Of a stretch of DNA of 64,000 nucleotides, positions 45,153-57,900 are shown piece after piece. Source of the DNA: Klebsormidium nitens. Its lineage: Eukaryota; Streptophyta; Klebsormidiophyceae; Klebsormidiales; Klebsormidiaceae. Positions within the stretch are counted from its first letter, which is position 1. Every line of letters starts with the position of its first letter. The stretch lies in NCBI GenBank assembly GCA_000708835.1, contig DF237064.1, positions 62,001-126,000 of the forward strand, given 5' to 3'. The notes under the pieces were generated by a model. That model saw only the letters and a program-made list of their open reading frames with translations. It was not told the origin of the DNA and made no database searches. The position numbers were made by a program, and so were the translations under genes.

Positions 45153-46976
45153 GGCTTTCCTCTTCACTGGACTTCTGAGCTGAAAATTCGTTTCTTGGAA
45201 GGCAGCTGCGGAAACTGTAAAGGACAAGAACCAACTTGTCGCTGTAAGGCTGCTCCCTGAAAAGGATTGGGTGGGTTTGAAAGTGATTTCGGATGAGCCA
45301 CTTTAGTCCTCGAGCCCTCAGTGACTCAAATTGGCACTCGATTGCATTGACCTGCTGCGTTGAAGCAGCCAGCCGAATGAGAGTGCCGTTGGAGCTGGCA
45401 GGTGCTTCGGACTGATCAAACTTTTACGTACGTGGTAGGAAGTACCGTACCTAGGTGCCTTATAAGCTTCAAAGCTCACCAAACATTAATCTAGTTTCGA
45501 TATCATAAAAGTACGTGGCACTCGGGATCTGATCCCGGCACACTGTTGCGGGGAACTTGGGAAATCGGCTGGCCGGACTCGGGAGTCTGGAGTGCCTTCA
45601 GGAGTCAGTGAGAGCACTGTGCAGTGTGCAGTGCTTGCAGATCGCTTGCCGGTAGGTACCGTATGTGCCTTTCCAGTATTCAAAGCTTGCAGCAGTGGCA
45701 CAGGATTGATCAGCCCAACTTAATGCACAATTTCGGACACATAGGGGCCGTTAAAATACTTAAAATAATCTCGGAAGAGGTCTTGGTTTCGACGCGGTGG
45801 TGCCAAACACGCCGTATTACAGTCCCTGAAGTTGGAAACCGCCCATGAAGCAACTGAGAGGTTCGACAGTCTACCTATCCGTCGAAAAGCACGAAGGGAG
45901 TCGGTTGCAACTCGACTCACGCGGTACGCTATCTGACCCGGACCTGACGTCGGGGGAGCTTCGGGGCTCCCCTTGCCGCCGGCGCAAATGATTGCTTAGT
46001 AACGCTGTCAAGGTCGGCTCGCTCAAGGGCCTCGTGTGATTGGCCGTTGGGCCAGCCTTTCGTACGGCTTACCGTACGGAAAAACGTTGACGGCATCGTA
46101 CGCGTACGACCGGTAAAAAGTGAAACGTTGCCGATCCCTCCGTGCGTGCTCTGGCCACCGTCCGATGATGTTTTCAGATCGCATTTCGGCAATCAGATGG
46201 CAGGAAAACACAAAATGGGCTTCGTAGGTTCAGGACGTCTGTACTGCTGAACGTTTTGGTTTCCAACTTAGCAACCTAGTGTACCTACCGTACCTATTCC
46301 GTTGCAAGAGGTAGCGACATGTACGTGGGGGACATGCATGTGTCACGGTACTGAGCATCCCCAGGCCTCACATTGTTCCTTCGGACGTGATGCTGCAGCT
46401 ACATACCTAGTTGCGGTTTTAATAGGCTTTTAGCCTTAGTTAGGTAGTTGACCTCCTTGAAAGCCCACCAGTTGCAGTGTAAATAAAACTAATGAGGATT
46501 CTCAGGCTCGATTTTAAAGTGACGTCGTGTTTGCATTTTTGCGGTGAAGCACGTCTTCAATGCCGTGGACTCAGCGCCTTCTGCGTATGAACTGAACTCG
46601 GCGCCTTCTGCGTATGAAAGCGGGACCGTTAGTAAGCTGTGCCAGGATCTTCTCTCAATAGCTGGAAGCATACACGACTGTTTCGTCCTTTACATGCAAC
46701 AGGCTGGTTGTGAAATGTGCCATTTAGCTGCTTGCAGTGACTCGAAAGGCTCCTTCGTGAGCCTCAAGCTGAGGAAGCAATGTAGGCAGATCACAGATCA
46801 GCATCCATTTTTTGGAAGATCCGATAAAAGAATGTGGAGGTGCAACAATTCACGGGTCCTTTACAACACTTTTACACACTGACCAGCTCCTGGCAACCTC
46901 GTAGCGTTTCCAGTGGTCCCTGAGTAGTGCCAAACATTGATGTTCTTGTAAGACGGCAACGATCAGAGAAGCAAGC
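45153..46976. promoter_or_regulatory. Divergent intergenic region upstream of dirigent-like and 46977 genes
   Basis: About 1.8 kb between opposing starts, so it should hold both promoters. Many GTACG/CGTAC motifs occur between 45425 and 46325. A 27-bp direct duplication lies at 46570-46619 (unit starting CTCAGCGCCTTCTGCG). No exon is supported. Confidence 0.45.
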
Positions 46977-49900
46977 ATGGCGCGTTCTCGTGAAAGACTC
47001 CCCCTTTCCTCAATCAGCCTGCTCCATACTCTCCCGCTGCCGAAAGATTTGACGGACTCTCTGACGGAGGCCCTGCGTCTTCCCAGCAGCAAGAGCTCCC
47101 CGCGCCAGCTGGCACCCGGCAGGACCCCCCTGAAACGAAAACCCGCGGACTACGCTGAGCGCGCGGAGCGGTACGCCATGATTCTGCAGCTGCTGAAAAG
47201 CGAGCCTGCGAAACCCCTGGCCCACAGGAGGAGCCCAGCTTTTGGGGGGCAGAAAGTGCCCGCGTTTTGGGGGGGGGAGATTGTTCAGAGAGCGGCGGCG
47301 GGGCCAGGCGCAACGCGGTTGAGTGCGGTAGAGAATGATGCTCCGAAGGCGGGGGGCAATGAGCATTCTGCTGGTGGAGGTGTGGGCACAGGCTCACAGA
47401 AGATAGCGGGAATGGACCCGCCAGGAAAGAAAGCTCCAGCGGAGCAGGAGTTGAAGGGTCCGCCCGTCAGTCATATCGATCTCACAGGTTTTCGAAGGGG
47501 GGGCGACCAGCGCCCGCGGCTGACAGAGAAGCCTCAAAACGTAGGTAATCCAGTGTTGCTGAGCTCAACTAGAAAGCAGGAGAGTGAGAAAGAAGTGAAA
47601 GGGGGTGGTCGAAAGAGAGAGGTGCGGCCGAAAGACAAGAGGATTGACGAGCGGTCTTTGGGATTGGGGGGTCAGGAAAAGGGGCGGAGGGAGGGAGGAA
47701 CTCTGGGGACAAGTGCAGGATTGGTGGGTGGACTCTCAACTGGTCGGTGGCCGATTCAAGCGGGGATTGCGCACATTGAGAGCGTGAATCGGAAGAAGCT
47801 GAAAGGAGACTTTGGCACATTGCAAGTGGAAGGTAGGTCAACCTGGTTCTCAAGATTTGTCGTGCCTATGTGTGAAGTGCACCTGTCTTTGGCGCTACCT
47901 TCAGGAAGCGGGAATAAACTGAGCATATGTACAAGGTTCGCGCTTTAAGGCCTGATCGGTCCAAACCCAAGTCTTGCTCTAAGCTGGTGTTGTGCGCGTA
48001 CCTGCTCGTGACACTTCTTACTGTTCTTGCGACTCTGCAAAGAAGAGAGAAGGAGGTTTCGGCTGTTTGTCGCCGTTGCGCACTTGGCTCAAGCATTCAA
48101 GAGTACGTCGTGTGCATATGGATCTGGAAAAGCGCCAATGTGGGCATAAGGAGGCCGCTTTCGACCGGTCAAATATAATCCTTTATGCAAGAACATGCTT
48201 GACAAACATGGTGAGGCAAAGATGGGGGCTGATGGAGGGCTCTCACCGCACATACACCGAGTCGGTTTCTTCAAAGGTATGCTCACTTGACCACACGTCA
48301 AGCATAGTGTGGAGCACCGTAACCAGATATAACCAACTGGTTAGCTTGCTAACTGTGTATATTTCTGGGGCCACAGGTGGCAGCCCTCCCCTGAGCCCCA
48401 CAACCCAGGAAGCCGCTCTCCTGGCAGAGCTCGAACTGCTCAATCGCCAGCTGGAAAGCGTCCGGATTTCGGAGCGACTCGGGTCAGGATCCAATTCGGA
48501 CAAGCCCGTAGCTAAGAGACGGCTTGCGTATGTCAGCCACGGCGAGAGCGGGGTACCGGAGCCGGGTGCGGATGTGCATGAGGGAGAAATTGGGGGATCC
48601 CTGGAGCGGCGTGCGGGGATCGACGCAAGCGCAATCGAGGCCTTTGCAGAGGCCGTGAAGGCGACGGTTGGGAAGAGTGGGAGGAAACTAGAGGCGGGTA
48701 CGAAGAGCGGAAGGAGATCGGAGGCCGAAGAGAACAGCGTGGGGACAACAAAGGGGGGACGAAGGGAGGGAGGCAGATTTGAGGAAGAACAGGGAGAGTT
48801 ATCAGAGGCGGGGAGAAATTCTAGGAGGAGATTAGAAGAGGCCGAAGGAAAGAACAAAAGTCTGGAGAAAGAAGAAAGGCGCACAAATGATGTCATCGCG
48901 AGGAGTTTAGCAACTCGAAGAAGGTTTCCGTCAACAGCTTCCAACGATTTAGAGAGTCGGAAGAATAGCAACACCTCTGGGCAGCGCGGGCGGCTAAGCA
49001 CTGCCGACCAACCCAAAACCCCAAAACCCCAGCTTCCAAAAACGCCGGACTCTCGAGCGGTCAGCCGAAGAAAGTCCCAAAGCGACGGCGTCTCAGAAGC
49101 ACGGCTGTGCGCCAGTGAGATGCTCGAGCCCATTCCGGCGGCGCGCCTTCGGCGGCACTCCGGAACCTCTGAGCGGAATTGTTGTTCCGCTGTGGAACCG
49201 CTGCGGAACTTCAGGACGCACCGTTCGTCTGGGAGTTTTCCTGGAGTTGCCGTCGGGAAAGCGGCGAGAAAGCCGTCGGTACCGGCCGCGCAGAAAATCG
49301 ATAAGGAGCGACAAAGATCCGGGCCCGCGGATCAACGAGGATCCGAAGGGACTTCGAGCAGCGCAGCGGAGTCCGGGATCGTGACTGGAGCGGAACAACG
49401 AAACGGAAGAGAAGATCGAGCGCAGCCAGCGGATGCTTTTGAAAAGGAGAGGAAACTTCAGTCCCATGCGACCGGTCTGAGCTCCCGGGTGAAGGCGGAG
49501 GGGACGGCAGCACACCCGGGGGAAAGGGCGCAACTAGAGGTGGCGGATCAGACGGTCAGGGCGTTGCCCCAAGAAACGGGGAGCGGTCGAGACGACGGTC
49601 AGCTTTTGGAGCAGGAAGGAAGTGAAGCGGTTAGTGCGGTTCTGATGGACACAGTTCCGTCGTCTGCCACGAGCGGAGCCAACGGAAGAGCGGGACCGGA
49701 CAAGCCCCTGTGCGTCTTTGTGAGGTTGTCGCAGCTGGCGGGGCGGCGGCGGGCGAGCAGCGTCACTGATGGGCGCCACGTGGCAGCACCGGAGTTTCTC
49801 ATCACCGCTGCGCAGGGGGACGAAGTCTGTTTGCCGCACTCTGGGCGGAGAACTGAACGGCGAAGGGCGGTGAGCCACACGTCGGGAGAGCGCCACGTGG

Positions 49901-50844
49901 CAGTAGGAGAGGCCGATGCAACACTGGGGGACCAGCAAGTTCCGGGGCCGGAGTCTGCCGCCTCTAGTTTTGTTGTAGAGTGGCCTAGCGACTTGGAGAT
50001 CAGCTCGAAAGCAGCGGCCCGGGCGGAAAGCGGTGGAGGCGTTCTGGCGACGGAAGAGCGGGCAAGGGCTGAGGGAGCGTCGCCAGAAAGGTTGCCAGCG
50101 GTCGAAGCGAGCTCGGACGGTGAGGCGCTCGCGGCTATGTACGAAGTAGAAACAGGGAGCGAGGAAAAGCGGTCGGGAGATAACCCCGAAGACGCCTGGG
50201 GGGAGTTTGTGGGCGCTCAAGAAGATATAAACTCGTCCAGCGGGTCGCCAAAAGAGGAGCCTGAGAAATTGGGAAGTACCACAGGGTGGTCCAGGGGAGT
50301 TGCTGACGAGGAGATGTATCTCTGCGCGGAGCGCGCGCGGCTGCCGAGAGTAGAAACGCTTTTCGAGACGGGTTGGGACTCTGAGGGGGAATCTAGGAAA
50401 GCGGGAGAGAGCGCGCGGCAGGGGGGCCGCGCGCGCAGGGGCGGGGTTTCGGGGTTTTGGAAGCGGGTCGAGACCAAGGACGTGGAAGAGGCGGGTTCGA
50501 CCGGGGTCTCGGGCCCGGCGACCGACGGAGGCCCCGCTGAGAAGTCGGCTGCATCCAGCGACGATGGATCGCCGGGCCCCGAGGGAGACGTTTCCCAAAA
50601 CGGGGCCTCGGTGGCGAAGCTCGTCGCCCAGTTCGAGCTCCTCTGGGCGGAACCGTCAGCTCGGGATGATGACGTAGCAAGTGACGTCAAGTTGGTGGAG
50701 TCGACTTTGTTGGAAGACTCCGTGGAAGGTGAGGCGGAAGCGGGGTTGAGCGGAGCGGAACCGGTGTGGGTCCAGTGGGAGAGGGAGTTGCTGGAGACGA
50801 GCAGCCGGGAACAGAGTCCTCGGAGACGGACATGGGACGCATGA
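46977..50844 (+). CDS. Large uncharacterised, mostly disordered protein
   Basis: Exons are 46977-47832 and 48377-50844, joined in phase 1 across a 544-bp intron (AG|GTAGGT, CACAG|GT); 1107 aa. I recognise no domain. The N-terminal 80 residues look folded: SISLLHTLPLPKDLTDSLTEALRLP, then a basic helix RKPADYAERAERYAMILQLL. A second ordered block spans the splice join (IAHIESVNRKKLKGDFGTLQVE, then TQEAALLAELELLNRQLESVRISERLG), likely a short coiled coil. The remaining 900 residues are Glu/Arg/Ser/Gly-rich and low in hydrophobics, with a final patch VAKLVAQFELLWAE near residue 1030. Several antisense frames across exon 2 are open only because of the high GC. Start: ATG 46977 opens a frame with no upstream in-frame extension I could support. 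Nuclear or cytoskeletal roles are guesses. Confidence 0.65.
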
Positions 50845-53800
50845 AGATGGACAGCGGATTAACAGATCAGTGGAGCTTGCCAGAGCGTTCGATGTTTCTA
50901 TGTAGACGGACGTTGCTCGCCGCGAACTGTTCATGATTCGTAGCGTCCTTGAATCGACCCGAATTGGGCGGAGATCGAGTACATTAAAATGATTCTCGGG
51001 CGGCAGAAATCCACATCATTTACTAGTAGCAGCCTTCGTTCCCTGGCCCGACGTTCCCATGAGCAGCTGGCCGGCTGGCATCTGGTCTTGCACTGTTCGA
51101 CAGATGCAGTGTGTTTTAAGGAGCAAGTGCCAGTGACTCACTCATGCAACATTATCATTGAATACACTCGGTTCTCTGTAATATATCGTAGCATTTGACA
51201 TTATCGGCCATGCCTAAGTTTTTTATTTTAAGCTGAGCCAAACAACAGGCGCTGAGACGTGTCACGAGCGGCAGCCTGAGTGCCAACGGTCTGTCTACGA
51301 CCTACGTGCCCGCCCGGCGCTGAAGCCTGATGCTTCCCGCGCGTGGTTGGTGTGCGCCCAGATGACTCGACGCGCAGCGCTCAAAGTTTTTGATGTTAAT
51401 ACCAAACCCCTCCAAGGAGAACGGTGAATTAAGTGAGATCTAACCCTCCTGGCTCACGGCTAAGGCCCCTGCGCTCGCGTCTCGCCCCTTTGTTAGTTAT
51501 TTCGTCCAGCTGACTGGCTGTGCCAGTCAGACCAATGGTACGTTAACTCAGGTCCGGTTCATGCGCGCTCGGCTGCTATGCGCGCTCTCACGCATCGGGT
51601 ACCCATCAGTAATGAGGCTGAGGTGGATAGAACGTCCATGCTCATGTTTCTCTTGTTCTGTCTCATCGTTGGAAAGCAACCGCCAGGGCACACACGACGA
51701 ACAGTTGCTCGCACCATATTGCCTGATCATTAAGTTAACCTGAGACTGAGTTGTAAGCAGTTGAGATCATTCGAACTCTCACGTCCAAAAACGAGGTTCG
51801 CTTGCAGGACACATGAGACATCTGAGATGTCTGATGGGCCGCGGCTGGCATGCATCGAGATTAAGTGTTTGACGTCGACAGTATTGCGGAGGACTGGGAT
51901 TTGCAGCGCCTAGCATGCGAGGCAACATTCAAATTTCAGAGTCAGAGTTGGATGTTCCTTGCACGGACCTGTGCTACTCATGCACACGCATGCTACGAGT
52001 CTAGCTAATTTTGGAAGCAATCATGTCATAATTTGCCAACGTCTTGGAACTTTGGCACAAGTCAATATGTTTCCCTCAAATATATTGATCAACATTAAGT
52101 GCAGTACTCGAATCCGATGCTAGCCGGGGTTATCCGTTGCTTTTCCATCTAGTCAGCGCGTGCTGCGTGCCCACGGGACTCTCGCGACTGCAATTACGTA
52201 TACGAGACAGTTGCCGGGTTAAACCATGTACTTCAGTACTTCCATCATATCTAGGTTTCAAGTATCTTGTCCTGACCGGACCTTGACGCCTCGTATCTCT
52301 AGAGACTTGCAGTCCAAAGCCTATGGTGCTTATCACGTGACTGCAGCTTGGCGGCACATACCTATATCAACTCTGACTTTGAGGTTTGATAATCCTAGCA
52401 AATGTCTACAGGGGTGTGTCGTTAGAAGATGACGGCACTAGTCGGCGCCGATGCCATCATGACGCCAAGGCTGACCTTCATTCCTGTTGGCTCCCGGCCA
52501 GCGGGCAATGATAACATCAGAGCCTTGAGTGTGATTGATTCCCACCGACTCATACCCACATACCTACCAGAAGCAAAGTGAATTCGTACGTAGTTCCATC
52601 TGATTTCTTAAGTACACTAATAAACCGGGCATCTTGTGCACGACGCGCCAGCGGCCCAACCGGCCCAAATGAACTGGTCGCCGTATGGCAATGAACGACT
52701 CGTTCACCTGCGCTTGCCAGACTGCTCATATAAATTAGTACGGTAATACCGGCTTCACTATCCGACTCTGCCTAGCTGTCACACGTACTTAGCAGTACTG
52801 AGATCCTACTCATGCTCATCACCCGTATCTACCTATCGTACACCCGTATGAACCATGGTCCATGAGTCCATGCGTGCTGCTTGCAGTCACTTGACTTTTG
52901 TAGTTGCATCATGTGCACATGGCTTTTGAAAGATTCCCGAACTGAAAGTGCCTCGAACAGGCTGGCCTCTCAGGAGTCAGCTGGCTGTCCCAGCGGCCTC
53001 CGGAGTTTAGTGGACTCCTTCGTGACTGCAATCGATTGTCCGCGTAGCAGGGCAAACTCCAAACACACCATCCCTTAATACCTATAATAAGCCCAATATT
53101 GGGACTAAAACAACTTGTTAGCAGCTAACACTAGAATCCTACACCCGAATACTTACCAGCTTTTTACACGTGTTCACGCTAACCCCCTAATACAGCTAAC
53201 CACAACTGAACCAGGAATGTGATTTTAGCTTTACTACAAATCAAGTCGTGTAAATGTGGAACTGACACACGGCGGTTCGGGCTGGGGCCTCCGAGTCGGA
53301 GGCCCAGGGAATTCCGGCCGCCAGCGGAATGTTTGCTTACGGACGCCGGTCCGAACGGCAACCTAAAGGCCGAGTCATGCGGACGTCGAAACATCTTGAC
53401 ATTTCACAAGCTTCAAGCTGGAAGATCCGCGACGTCGAAGCCCTGAGTGATTTGCAAGTGTCAGGCAAAATCTGGACACAATCCACCCAAGCCCTCAAGA
53501 TCGCGATGATTTTGGCATCTTTCAGGTCGACGTGGGTACTTTGGAAAAGATTCCTTTTTGAACTCTGACACCTTCGTATTACCTACGGTAGGTAGCTCCT
53601 TATCAAATTTGTGGACGGGATGCGGACCCCGGGCTAATATTACCAGGACGTTCTGGGGCTTCCGTTTCAACTGGGGGCATAGATGGCCCAGTTGAATATG
53701 GAAAACATTGATGGAAAGAAACCAAAAGATTCCTTTTGAACTGTCGACACCTCACAAATATGGCAACACCCTCTTAGAATCAGTGAGGACATCTCGATCC

Positions 53801-54933
53801 CGGCCGCCAGTCTGTCGGAGGGGAATCAAGTTATTCTTTCTCGCCGGCGCCCGGGGGCCGGGCCAACTTTTTGTGGGGTTGAAAGCAACAGCCGGTTAAG
53901 CTAGCCTTGACCCTGCCCGAGGAACATATAGGGTTTGCAGAGCTTGATGACTCATGAGGTCTTCTAGGAATATTTCGAAAGGCTGTCTTGAATCTAGAAT
54001 ATCATGGTTAGGGGTCTCGGTTGTAAGGTAGGTTCTGTTACCTCAAATCGTTTCGAAGAGTTAGGGCCATCCCCTGGGCCCACTGCAAATCCTTTAGGGT
54101 TGCGCTGTACTGTGTACACCTCGGATGACGAGCGGCCGGTTCTTACAATTGGCTATCCTGTTTATCAGGAGACAGGGATTGCCTAGAAGTAGGCAGGTGC
54201 TACCTGCCACGCTATCTGGAGATACAAAAGCAATCCTGTAGGCTATCTCAGCCTATAGGGATTGCACTGTGCAGCTTGCTCAATGCTGCCCGTGGGAGAG
54301 GCTCGGCAGGACTTTCAGGTCGACAAGATTATTTAGTCTATTTTTTGTGCACTTTTCCTGTTCAAAACCAACTGAAGGCCCCACCTTGATCAGATTTTAG
54401 AACGATCAGAAATCGTTCATCGACGCATCTCAAGCGGCCCCAACAGGAAGCAACCAACTACCAAGTGAGGATCTCCAAGGTAAGCACGCCAGTATGCTGG
54501 GTCTTTGCTCGGCGCGGTTTCTTGTGTATCCTCCACATTGTAATCCTCACTGCCAGCTCAGATACAACCGTCTGTGGTGATGACTGGTAGCTCCAATGTG
54601 GGCATGGTTCTGTATGATATGTCGATCACTGGTCTTTTACGGTGTGACATTCTTCCACCGGCAGGGCCACTTTGCTCTGAGAGGCGTTAACCTTTTCCAC
54701 ACAACCAGTACCTTCTTTACATGACATTCAGTTGACACTATTTAAGGTGTCCAGCTGATCAGACCAAGTCCTCACCTAAGGCCGTTCCCGCTGAGTCCGA
54801 ATTTGCAACTAGTTCCATTTTCCGCGAAAGCCTCACAGCTTCGTCCATCACACCATGCTGAAAGATATATCAACCAAACGGAAACAGAATGAAGCAGCTG
54901 AACACTTTGCCTCCGCTGTGCAGAACCGCGATC
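50845..54933. other. Long intergenic region
   Basis: About 4.1 kb without supported exons. It contains a strong inverted repeat at 54230-54265 and a smaller one at 54191-54208, and the promoter of the phosphate transporter at its right end. No tRNA, rRNA or coding transposon was recognised; small open frames lack support. Confidence 0.45.
54230..54265. repeat. Inverted repeat (hairpin-forming)
   Basis: GCAATCCTGTAGGCT and AGCCTATAGGGATTGC flank a 5-base loop (ATCTC), giving a stem of about 15 pairs with one internal mismatch/bulge. A second short hairpin, GGCAGGTGCTACCTGCC, lies just upstream at 54192-54208. Function is unknown; a small foldback element or structured RNA is possible. Confidence 0.6.
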
Positions 54934-57900
54934 ATGGGTGCCTTCCCCGGAATGGAGCAGTATCTGTGGATGGTTGTGGCGGGAGCCTTTGTGGCTTTCG
55001 GGTTCGGGTGGGGAACTGGTAAGGCCAGCCTCTTTTCTTGTCAATAGACAGACAGTAGGGCACTTGTTAATAGATAGGCTGTGGAGCACTCGTTATTAGA
55101 TAGGCCGTGGAGCACTCGTTATTAGATAGGCCGTGGAGCACTCACCAAGTCTTGTGGTTTGCGCCACTTTTGCTTTCCTGCAACTTCCTGCTGTCATGTC
55201 TCTTTTGACTTACTGTTGCAGTAGTGCTGTGTCTGGGCTTACCTGAGTTACTAAGAGCTGGGTAAAGAACCTGGTGTCCTGACCAACAGTGATCCCTTTT
55301 GCTGTGCATGGGGTTGAAGAGTTGCATAACGTCTGGATGGCAACTTTCACTGACCTCAGTTGCTGGCTGCAGGGTCCAATGATGTGGCCAACGCTTTCGG
55401 AACTTCAGTCGGTGCCAAGACCCTGTCCCTGCGCCAGGCTGTCATCGTAAGGTTCAGATTGTTTGTTCTTGACTTTAGTGAACTTAATGCGTCTGAGATG
55501 TTGCCATCCCATACTGCCGCTACCAAGTCATGGCGCAGGATCACTCCTATGTAGAGATTGGTACCCTATCTCTGTACACACATCGACGACGTCAGCAACT
55601 CCTGTGATTGTATTGCTTCAAGTGGGATGATCGTTGCCAGCAATAAATCCGGTCATGCTTTAGAAGCAAGCCTTCTACTGGGCTGATTTTTTTGCCTTGT
55701 CAAGTCCAAGGTCCTGCCTTTTGAATTAGGGGCATGTAGCCTGGGCAGTATGAGAGCAAAATCTACGTTATCATCCATGTCGTCCACCAAGCACAGTCTC
55801 ACAGAACTGAAAGTCCTCCGTCTGCAATGGCCCCACCTACATCTCTCCTACTCCAAGCTTTCCTTGAGACATGACCCTTGTGTTTTCTCGGAATGAACCC
55901 CCCCTTTTCTCCGTCCAGATTGCCTCCATCTTTGAGTTCGGTGGAGCTCTGCTCTTGGGTCGTGTCTCCACCAACACCATCGCGGGAGGTATTGCCGATA
56001 TCAACTCTTTCCTGGAGGACCCCGAGGTGTATGCGTACGGCATGATCTGCGCCCTGCTCGTCGGTACCGTCTGGCAGGGACTGGCCTCCAAGATTGGAGT
56101 CAACGTCTCTGCCACGCACTCTATCAGTGAGTGTTCATTGCCGTAACTCATCATGCACTGCTTAGGTGTGGGCATGCTTTTGTGAAGGTTTTCACTCCTC
56201 AGGGAAGTGGCTGTGTGTGAGCTTTCAGCAAGACCTTGAGATGGCTTGCTTCATAGAACCCTACGATAAAAATCTTCTGAGCTCTTCCTTGGCAATCAAC
56301 CCTGCCAAGGTCTGGGTCACACTTAATTCCAGGTCTGTTGCAATCAATCAGCAGGTTGATTGAAGGGTGACTTCACCGGCCACTTCTCAGCGGATACCAC
56401 CTCTCCATAACGGTCACTGTCTTCCAAAAGAAGTTGGCACTGTTCAGCTGCATACTGGTTGGTAGTGTGGTGTTCACCTCCTTCCCGGTGCAACTAACCA
56501 TCTCCTCTTCACCCTGCAGTTGGAGGAATTGTCGGATTCGCCCTCGTCTGGGGGGGCAGCGACGCTGTCATCTGGGCCCAGAAGGCCGCCCCCGGGGAGG
56601 TTGCTTTCCCCCCCTACAAGGGTGTCATCTCTATTATCCTCGCCTGGTTCATTGCCCCCCTTCTCACTGGATCCGTTGCCGCGATTCTGTTCGGCACCCT
56701 CCGCTTCCTGGTTCTGCGGAGGGCCAACGCCTATAACCTGGCCTTCTTCGTGTTCCCCCCTCTCGTGCTCATCACCACATGGGTCAACATGTACTTCATC
56801 TTCACCAAGGTGGGTGCAGCTTGTCTGCGCAGAATTTCTTGACCCAAACTGTTTCTGTCACAATGCTCAACGCTTGGCTTTGCTTGATTCTTCTGCACTT
56901 GGGTGCCTCCTCCAGGAGAGCTTGTTGGGTTTACGCAATCAGATGAGGCTTCGCAGAAGTGATGCCAAAGTAGTGCATGTCTCTTCTGCAGTCGTGCGCA
57001 GAGTCACACACGTTTATGCAGAGTCTGTATGCCTGGGCCCACTGCTGCACTCTGTCGCACACAGCAGATAGGTAACGCAGACAAGAAGTGGCGCCAGTCG
57101 CATACCTTATGACACTGCCTAGGCTTCTGAATTAGCGTCCACTGCTGACGTCACAGTCCATTGCTGACGTCACAAACATCGCATGTGCAGGGTGCCAAGA
57201 AGGCTCTGAGCACCGGCGACGAAAGCTGGACCGACACAAAGGCCGTCTGGGTCGCTGCATGCATCGCAGCGGGCGCTGCCGTTCTCATGGCTCTGGCCAC
57301 GCCTCTCCTCAAGAAGCGGGCCGACTCCCAGTTCGATATGTAAGCCCTTCGTCTCACAGTTTCCTGTGGTCTCTAGCAAGAACTTTTGAGCTTCTGCGCG
57401 GTCTGCAGCTTCAAGTGAAGCGAATGGAGTGTTATGCTGACTGCAGCCGTCGATGATTTGGGAGTACGTCGAACCCACCTGTTCTGTTTCAGAACAAGAT
57501 GAGGAGCCGCGTTTTGCGTATCTGCTGTAAGTGAGACAAGGGTAATTATGCACGTACTTGCATGAAAGTTTCGTTCGTTTCACACGGGTGGGGTGGGGGT
57601 CCAAGTCTTCCCAGTTCGAGATAAATGACAGAACGGATTCTAGAATGATGACGGAGTCAGAACGTTGACGTTTCCAAAATGGTGACACTGCCAACAGAAT
57701 ATTTGTAAAGAAACTACTGAAGTCTCTACAGGAATGCACTCTCTGGTACGAGACACTCAAGCACCGTTTTCTCCCTGCAGTGAGGGCAAGCGCATCCCAA
57801 CGGCCGCCCAGCAGAAGGAGATGGACGACATCGAGTCCCCCAAGAAGATCGGCGAGGAGGCCCCTGAAGGCCACCAGTCCGTCCTCGGAAAGGCCAAGAC

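Noticed and set aside
46544-46882. 112-codon plus-strand frame with SAPSAYE repeats
   Set aside because: Repeat comes from a 27-bp duplication; no domain, and no splice link to the gene at 46977.
48243-49133. 296-codon antisense open frame
   Set aside because: Same shadow effect opposite the same exon.
49534-50598. 354-codon antisense open frame
   Set aside because: Lies opposite the long exon of the 46977 gene; the open frame follows from high GC and Arg/Pro-rich composition has no domain.
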